Assembly (NCBI GenBank): GCA_032622095.1
Contig: CP136061.1
Location: 130,090,754-130,154,753 of the forward strand
DNA from: Siphonodentalium dalli
Taxonomy: Eukaryota; Mollusca; Scaphopoda; Gadilida; Siphonodentaliidae
Direction: 5' to 3'
Length of the DNA: 64,000 nucleotides
The notes beneath the pieces are model-generated. The model was not told the origin of the DNA. It searched no databases and worked only from the letters and a program-made list of their open reading frames with translations. Both the position numbers and the translations under genes were made by a program. How positions within the stretch are numbered: position 1 is the stretch's first letter; each line of letters starts with the position of its first letter. This document shows, piece by piece, positions 61,201 to 64,000 of the stretch.

Positions 61201-62015
61201 GACTAATGCTAGCACAGCATGATATGTTGTGACTTGATTGAGAATATAAGAGTGTATGTGTGCTGTACGAACTATACATTTACTTGGTAATACACTCAAA
61301 ATGATAGCCATGTCCCATTCCTTAATTTGCAAACTGCTTGATCTAATAGAGTTGTTTTTGGGTTCTGTGACATAGAATGAGTTTTCCTAGTGCATTACTG
61401 GTATATCTGTGTTTGTTATCTGCGTAATAAAACCAAACTTACCAATTGAAAAATGCCTTGGTGACGGGGATACCTTGTCCAATGTCTGACTATGTTCAAT
61501 TCAATTCACTAATATTAACTCTTTCAGTGCCAGGGTCTGTTGAGTGCCAGGGCCGATCTAAAAAAAAAGTTTTTTTTTTTTGGGGTTGAATTTTTTTTTT
61601 GGGTATGCTTAAGCATGCTATAGCGAATTTAAAAACAAACTGGATAAGTCCTTAGGGGCATGTTATAACTAAAAACTATCACCAAGTATTCATTGTAATA
61701 TCTTTGATGCCCATGAAAAACGTAAGATTCCCTGGCACTAAACCTACAAAATCAGCCTGGCACTGAAAGAGTTAATGTGTTTTCGAAATGGAAACGAAAT
61801 GTTCGCAGGACCCTACAAATTGAAGTATCATGATATATTTGTGTACTATCAATTTAAAATACTATATAGTTATAATAATATCTTCTCTCTACAGGGCGGT
61901 TCTACCACAACATTCCCTTGATGTACTACCAAAACATATCGGGCACTACCCACAGTGGGAGGAGCCAACACTCACGCTGAAACATTATAAGAATTTTATC
62001 AGAAGTTTGAAGTGA
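37080..62015 (+). CDS. MEST: MEST (PEG1) orthologue, complete 11-exon CDS
   Basis: An alpha/beta-hydrolase-fold protein of the epoxide hydrolase/haloalkane dehalogenase type. In vertebrates it is ER-membrane associated and paternally expressed in mammals; its physiological substrate is not settled (known). Eleven exons (37080-37224, 38148-38227, 39420-39497, 41608-41738, 50840-50895, 51710-51750, 54479-54546, 55666-55767, 57990-58066, 59742-59805, 61895-62015) join in frame with GT-AG borders to 963 nt, 320 residues plus TGA; human MEST is 335. A hydrophobic N-terminal anchor spans about residues 5-20. The oxyanion motif [10 protein letters not shown] starts at residue 64. The Asp nucleophile is D133 in LSHDFGD, the likely acid is D268 in YGPSDP, and the base is H298 in GHYPQ. 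NGGIFP and RWVGAL blocks also match MEST. Start: Met at 37080 just after a splice acceptor. Introns total about 24 kb and are full of transposon relics, none disrupting the frame. Confidence 0.95.
37270..37459. mobile_element. piggyBac-like MITE family A, short copy
   Basis: Flanked by TTAA (37266-37269 and 37460-37463). Ends CCCTCTCTGTACTAAATGG and its partner ATTTAGTATAGAGAGGG. 190 bp, lacking the internal hairpin. It lies in MEST intron 1, 45 bp after exon 1. Confidence 0.88.
37492..37636. mobile_element. Mariner-like MITE, internally deleted copy
   Basis: 145 bp, flanked by TA (37490-37491, 37637-37638). Left arm complete, right arm shortened after CATTCATCAGAAAGCTCC. In MEST intron 1. 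Confidence 0.85.
37765..38115. repeat. Family B MITE pieces around a threefold palindrome
   Basis: The 50-bp segment AATACAAATGGGCAAACTTT...CATTTGCCA occurs three times: forward at about 37899, reversed from 37954, and forward again from 38046. The first two form an almost perfect palindrome. They are linked by 'agctgcaccagcacagctcc' ends of family B. The last copy ends about 33 bp before MEST exon 2. Confidence 0.8.
38148..38227 (+). CDS. MEST: MEST coding exon 2
   Basis: 80 nt, acceptor TTCTCTATTCAG, donor GTAGGT, ends in phase 0. Encodes the oxyanion-hole motif region [14 protein letters not shown]. Confidence 0.95.
38228..39419 (+). other. MEST intron 2
   Basis: 1192 bp. It contains loosely repeated phrases such as 'cattcatatattatatgagcatg' and 'atgacacaactctc' that recur in intron 3 around 41030-41300, suggesting an old local duplication. 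No other gene seen. Confidence 0.5.
39420..39497 (+). CDS. MEST: MEST coding exon 3
   Basis: 78 nt, phase 0 at both ends, acceptor TTTTCTTCTAG, donor GTAAGT. Encodes [16 protein letters not shown], matching the vertebrate DFLGFGFSDKP block. Confidence 0.95.
39560..40650. repeat. Tandem noncoding repeat element, copy 2
   Basis: Same family and boundaries as 10105-11004: 'tgaagtttgagctattg' at the left, 'aagttgagctacagtgtcat' at the right. Units contain 'catgaaatttgtcatgg' and 'cattcggc'. In MEST intron 3. Confidence 0.75.
41608..41738 (+). CDS. MEST: MEST coding exon 4 (nucleophile exon)
   Basis: 131 nt, acceptor ATGCTTTCAG, donor GTGAGA, ends in phase 2. Encodes [18 protein letters not shown] and the nucleophile elbow [15 protein letters not shown] with the catalytic Asp. 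Confidence 0.95.
43105..43890. repeat. Unclassified repeat related to 18350-19294
   Basis: Starts 'agatgactagccgatgagcc'. Has two tandem units with 'caaatttcaagtcgatagct' and ends 'cagacagacagaggtcttca'. GC-richer than its surroundings. The opposed 84- and 102-codon ORFs are in these units and lack domains. Possibly the 3' part of a LINE or Penelope-like element. Confidence 0.65.
44209..44336. repeat. Imperfect foldback hairpin
   Basis: Arms CTGTGGT...GGATATTCCCCAAGCTGTCGG and CCGACAGCGAGGGGAATATC...ACCACAG, apex 'gaggcgaagctgaggtg'. Similar architecture to 6331-6488 and 27636-27774, in MEST intron 4. Confidence 0.65.
44547..44569. repeat. Poly-C tract (23 C)
   Basis: An uninterrupted run of 23 C on the plus strand. 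Likely length-polymorphic and error-prone in assembly. Confidence 0.95.
44640..46013. other. MEST intron 4, unassigned part
   Basis: No coding exon or classified repeat recognised. 'ccccagttattgttaaaata' is repeated three times near 45890-45950 as a short tandem repeat. Confidence 0.45.
47694..48517. mobile_element. Inner foldback element, GGGAGGCCC ends
   Basis: 824 bp with ends GGGAGGCCCTTTTCACATTT and its complement, followed inwards by CTTAAG palindrome arrays. The core has two units of about 190 bp ('ccctcatatggtg', 'cagcatccctgtcccc') shared with 27106-29049. Flanks 'aatag' and 'taatag' may be remnants of a target duplication. Confidence 0.72.
48923..49265. mobile_element. Small inner foldback element
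   Basis: About 343 bp with ends GGGGAGCCAAATTAACATT and AATGTTAATTTGGCTTCC. It is almost wholly filled by CTTAAG palindrome units and a 13-base G run at 49210. Confidence 0.7.
49386..50380. other. Unique-looking core of the intron 4 complex
   Basis: Sequence between palindrome arrays without repeats seen elsewhere in the window. Overlapping ORFs of 62-90 codons on both strands show no recognisable domain or exon borders. It could be the internal region of the 4.6-kb element or host intron. Confidence 0.4.
50840..50895 (+). CDS. MEST: MEST coding exon 5
   Basis: 56 nt, acceptor CTCCTCCTCAG, donor GTAAGT, ends in phase 1. Encodes [18 protein letters not shown], matching vertebrate IKSLCLSNGG. 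Confidence 0.93.
50903..51116. mobile_element. Mariner-like MITE abutting a splice donor
   Basis: A 214-bp hairpin copy between TA dinucleotides (50901-50902 and 51117-51118). The left TA is bases 6-7 of MEST intron 5, so the element begins immediately after the GTAAG donor. Confidence 0.85.
51710..51750 (+). CDS. MEST: MEST coding exon 6
   Basis: 41 nt, acceptor AAATTGCAG, donor GTTAGT, ends in phase 0. Encodes [14 protein letters not shown], matching the vertebrate GIFPETHRPLLLQK block. Confidence 0.93.
51751..53039 (+). other. MEST intron 6, first part
   Basis: No repeat family or gene recognised. Short ORFs (52024-52206, 52630-52893, 52344-52562 minus) have no homology I can name. Confidence 0.45.
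53040..53297. mobile_element. TTAA-CCC family B MITE, full copy
   Basis: 258 bp between TTAA (53036-53039 and 53298-53301). Begins CCCTTTTATGATGGGAGCTG and ends CCAGTCATGGAAAGG. The inside has four 'cattctcttatatatgcgag' blocks in alternating orientation. In MEST intron 6. Confidence 0.8.
53331..53730. repeat. Foldback element with two hAT-type inner modules
   Basis: Two palindromic copies of the module GAATGAGGTCC...GAGGGTGAA..GATGC (53345-53430 and 53635-53715), separated by about 200 bp including 'gttcaccagttgaagctgg'. Same layout as 58810-59161. A clear target duplication was not found. Confidence 0.7.
53731..54478 (+). other. MEST intron 6, last part
   Basis: Contains a 109-codon plus-strand ORF (53812-54141) and opposing minus ORFs. 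I found no domain, no splice-compatible borders and no MEST similarity, so they are not called. Confidence 0.45.
54479..54546 (+). CDS. MEST: MEST coding exon 7
   Basis: 68 nt, acceptor TTTTATCACAG, donor GTGAGT, ends in phase 2. Encodes [20 protein letters not shown], corresponding to the cap-domain region of vertebrate MEST. Confidence 0.92.
55666..55767 (+). CDS. MEST: MEST coding exon 8
   Basis: 102 nt, acceptor TTTTGTTGCAG, donor GTGAGT, ends in phase 2. Encodes [17 protein letters not shown] and KDGNLVIS, matching vertebrate RPSESE and NDGNLVID. Confidence 0.94.
56101..56324. mobile_element. piggyBac-like MITE family A, full copy
   Basis: 224 bp with perfect TTAA on both sides (56097-56100, 56325-56328). 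Ends CCCTTTCTATACTATATGG and TTTAGTTTAGAAAGGG. In MEST intron 8. Confidence 0.9.
56420..56770. repeat. Tandem noncoding repeat (two units of about 190 bp)
   Basis: Two degenerate units share 'ctgaatggaattaaatttgg', 'aaaatacaggtcaagttcaa' and 'gggttccgctcgcc'. Related units occur at 62985-63330. Noncoding. Confidence 0.7.
57100..57390. repeat. Inverted repeat pair with GAAGAAGGCCAG box
   Basis: The block 'tggccttcttcagcaagtat' near 57176 is mirrored by 'atacttgctgaagaaggcca' near 57340, each with AATTACATCTTG-type sequence beside it. Arms of about 70 bp flank about 120 bp. Motifs of the form GAAGAAGGCCAxCxGCCGAA occur near the ends of some Penelope-like and other retroelements (weak inference). 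Confidence 0.6.
57736..57872. repeat. Imperfect foldback hairpin upstream of MEST exon 9
   Basis: Arms TCTTTTATCGAACTCGTTGC and complement ACTCATTCGATAAAAGA, inner stem ATATTTCG/CGAAATAT, apex 'atcgagctacgctctcg'. Ends 117 bp before exon 9. Same design as 27636-27774. Confidence 0.7.
57990..58066 (+). CDS. MEST: MEST coding exon 9
   Basis: 77 nt, acceptor TGAATAATTTTAG, donor GTATCG, ends in phase 1. Encodes [20 protein letters not shown], matching vertebrate LLQYINQRKKFRRRWVGAL. Confidence 0.94.
58810..59161. mobile_element. hAT-like foldback element, exact 8-bp TSD
   Basis: 352 bp with ends CAGGCCTCAAAATATGGTGC and complement, flanked by a perfect 8-bp repeat GGTATGTC (58802-58809 and 59162-59169). 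It contains two inner modules (GAATGAGGTCC...CACTAAATTCA...CTCATTCTGC) separated by about 130 bp. In MEST intron 9. Confidence 0.92.
59263..59686. mobile_element. TTAA-flanked MITE, AGGCCC family, copy 2
   Basis: 424 bp. Left TTAA at 59259-59262, right TTAG at 59687-59690 (one change). Ends AGGCCCATTTAATTTTTGAA and complement AAAATTAAGTGGGCCT. It shares the internal 'aagatatagagttattcccc' segment with 15738-16164. Ends 55 bp before MEST exon 10. Confidence 0.87.
59742..59805 (+). CDS. MEST: MEST coding exon 10
   Basis: 64 nt, acceptor TTTTTTGTTTCAG, donor GTAAAT, ends in phase 2. Encodes [20 protein letters not shown] with the likely catalytic acid, matching vertebrate HFIYGPLDPVN. Confidence 0.95.
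60290..60405. repeat. Degenerate mariner-like MITE
   Basis: Hairpin variant 'cagaattatgggtattttt' / 'aattacccattattctgctg', right end ACATTACTGTA. Left end decayed. Confidence 0.65.
60449..60577. mobile_element. Mariner-like MITE, short variant
   Basis: 129 bp flanked by TA (60447-60448, 60578-60579). Ends CAGTAATGCCCAAAGTAATT and complement. Related to, but shorter than, 6938-7141. In MEST intron 10. Confidence 0.85.
60600..61510 (+). other. MEST intron 10, unassigned part
   Basis: No recognised repeat, exon or RNA gene. Confidence 0.45.
61519..61771. mobile_element. TTAA-flanked MITE, CTCTTTCAGTG family
   Basis: 253 bp with perfect 16-bp terminal repeats CTCTTTCAGTGCCAGG and complement, between TTAA (61515-61518 and 61772-61775). 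The interior includes A- and T-runs. A one-ended relative starts near 55292. Confidence 0.88.
61895..62015 (+). CDS. MEST: MEST coding exon 11 with stop
   Basis: 121 nt, acceptor TCTCTCTACAG. Encodes [19 protein letters not shown] with the catalytic His, and ends at TGA 62013-62015. Vertebrate counterpart HISHYPQLEDP. Confidence 0.95.
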
Positions 62016-62570
62016 ATTGAAGAAAGAGAATTTAGAGATCAAGAGAGAACACGTTATAATAAATGGATTCTCCCAGTCAGTTAAAAAGTGTACATCGGAA
62101 TGGTCTATTATTGATTTGGAGGGCTGTTAAGGTGATAAAAGCATATGACAGATAAATAAAAGTGCAGGAGGAGCTCTATTTATTGAGGAAATGTGTCGAT
62201 AATCTGAACATTTTCTATGAGATAACTACTCATCAATGATAGAAAGATATAAAGTTGCATTATCTCTTCCCTGATTATTTTGTATATGATAATCAGAGAA
62301 ACCAGTCTGTCAAATATTTATCCTATATTTTTCTGTGAACTGAGACAGTAAATGTTACTATTTCTCTAACGAATTGCACTGTTCAGGTTAGTCCAAGTTT
62401 CCTTTGTCATAAACCAGGTAGTGAAATCGGTAGGGATAATACTGGTTTATATCAAAGTATCGTTGTCTTACTAGTACTCTTCTATATCAGATTTTAAGCA
62501 TAAAGTACCTCTCGTCTAAAATCAACAAATGACAGTAATAAAATGTCACAATTGTGAAACAAACCTGGTT
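62016..62570 (+). other. Putative MEST 3' UTR and 3' flank
   Basis: Bases 62060-62250 are a truncated copy of MITE family A (AATGGATTCTCCCAGTCAG onward), 45 bp after the stop. AATAAA-type words occur at 62154 (inside the MITE) and 62534; either could be a polyadenylation signal, unproven. Confidence 0.45.
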
Positions 62571-62984
62571 TATTCCATAGAAAACATTATATTTGTTCTG
62601 ATCTCCACAAGAGTTGTCAAATGAAAGTAGTAATTCAATGTGCATAATTTAACATGAATGCTAGATGATAATACATCACTATGACTGTAAGATATCACTC
62701 TTACCGATAAATCTATCATATGTATTGATTTGTATGAAAAATCCCATCAATAATCTGAGCGTAAAGTCTGCTATAGAAGAGTAAGTCAGCGGCACTTCAA
62801 ATTAAACCAGTATTATTCACACCGATTTCACTAGCTGGTGTGCGTCAAAGGAAACTTGGACTATTTTCAGCTATGATGAGTGTATGTTTTTAAATGAAAC
62901 TCTATATGTTATTAAGTTTTATAAGTGAAATATGTGTATAAACACCAGATTTTTAAAGGCCCGTTTGAAAAAACAGTTGTATTA
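62571..62984. other. 3' flank without recognised feature
   Basis: AT-rich; nothing recognised, apart from 'aaccagtattattcacaccgatttcac' near 62805, which echoes in reverse the 'gaaatcggtagggataatactgg' phrase near 62425. This suggests a decayed inverted repeat spanning 62390-62860. Confidence 0.4.
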
Positions 62985-63330
62985 TGTAATCAGTCTGTCC
63001 ATCCGTTAACATTTTTGGTTTCCGACTAATAACTCCAGTTTGGATTATTTGATCTGACCCAAAGTTGGTATGTGAATTTCCCAGCTAAAAATACAGACCA
63101 TGTATGAATATGGGTTCCATCCCATTATTTTTACATGAGTAACGGTCCTTCATCGACTTAGAATTTGCCTGCGAATTAATAATTTTTTGGTTGATCGTTA
63201 ACCCCTGTTTGGATTATTTGATCAGAATCAAAGTTATAATGTGCGTTTCTCAGCCAAAAATACAGGCCATGTTCAAATATGGGTTTCGTCCAATTATTTT
63301 TACATGAGTTACCACCCTTTGTCAATTTAA
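62985..63330. repeat. Tandem noncoding repeat (two units of about 190 bp)
   Basis: Two units share 'gtttggattatttgatc', 'aaaaatacaggccatgt' and 'attatttttacatgagt'. Related in wording to 56420-56770. Confidence 0.7.
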
Positions 63331-64000
63331 TTTACCTGATTTAATAATAATTTACATGTAAACTAACACACCCCAATGATGCTCTTGCTCGTGTACGTTT
63401 GGGTAATAATGTTAATATGTAATATGTGTTAATAAGTTTCATAAAAAATTGTATTGTTGTCGTTAGAAGGGTTGCCGGGAAGACATAGAGCACCTTTTAA
63501 CGCTTTCATCCAATTAACTCAGGATTTTCATTTTATATACCATGAATCATATGTATCAGGAAAAAATAATTAAACCAATCAACTAAATTAACCAAATTAA
63601 TTGAAGCGCATGTATTTATATGACCATATAAACCATTCAGTGGTTTGAGTGTGGAGCTAGAATTCACATGCAAATCACCAATCTTTATTTGTATTATATA
63701 TTATATGTCATATAAATGACAGAGATGTTTTTATTGACGAATTAAATTTATATTTTCTGTCATATATATCTGTCGTATCCATCACATAGACTATCTATCC
63801 TAACTGGTGTTGACATACTGGGGTTGAGTTCATATTTCATGTGTTTTTTTCACATTTTGCCTTCCAATGGAAAAATGAAAAAAGATGTGCAGTATTGTTT
63901 GTTTATTTCTCAAGTCAGGTATCCATTGCTCCACCAGATAAGTGCTTATCTTTGACTGTCTATTAGAGTTATTGCTCTGTAGAGATATCTGATATTTGGA
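63331..64000. other. Gene-free 3' end of window
   Basis: AT-rich sequence; no gene or classified repeat recognised. Confidence 0.45.

Noticed and set aside
1-64000. tRNA and rRNA genes
   Set aside because: I looked for the GTTCRANNC box and cloverleaf arrangement by eye and found no convincing case; a tRNAscan-SE run would settle it.

Overview
The window is AT-rich nuclear DNA from an animal. It has spliced genes with GT-AG introns and is dense in transposable-element relics. Its repeats (long terminal-inverted-repeat foldbacks, tandem 'alignment-like' noncoding arrays, a Helitron, hAT and TTAA-target MITEs, a PHD-EN-RT LINE) suggest a marine invertebrate, perhaps a mollusc or other lophotrochozoan. 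That placement is inference and weak.

Two protein-coding genes can be supported. On the plus strand at 37080-62015 is a complete 11-exon, 320-codon MEST/PEG1 orthologue (alpha/beta-hydrolase fold). On the minus strand at 22631-13759 are the first three coding exons of a CEP41 (TSGA14) orthologue; the rest was not found and probably lies at lower coordinates or outside the window. The genes are divergent, 14.4 kb apart between start codons. This is the neighbour pair and orientation known at human 7q32 (CEP41 minus, MEST plus), so the window appears to preserve an ancient microsyntenic block that became an imprinted domain in mammals.

Layout. 1-13.7 kb: no gene seen; foldback hairpins, a 123-bp MITE with 6-bp target duplication, mariner-like MITEs, a 174-bp tandem array at 8.4-9.6 kb, and a 764-bp hAT element with exact 8-bp duplication. 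13.8-22.6 kb: CEP41 exons 3-1; intron 2 holds TTAA-flanked MITEs, a foldback hAT and a 1.78-kb Helitron inserted into an older repeat. 22.6-37 kb: intergenic interval with a LINE (23.1-26.9 kb, minus), a 1.9-kb foldback with palindromic CTTAAG arrays, and a 5.2-kb giant foldback whose left arm carries a later hAT insertion with a BED zinc-finger remnant. 37-62 kb: MEST, whose introns hold more of the same families; intron 4 (9.1 kb) contains a 4.6-kb nest of self-complementary CTTAAG palindrome arrays. 62-64 kb: 3' flank with a MITE fragment and a tandem noncoding repeat.

Most other open reading frames are short, lie inside repeats and show no codon-level or domain evidence. Repeat families recur on both strands and at several ages, and several have verifiable target-site duplications, listed individually.
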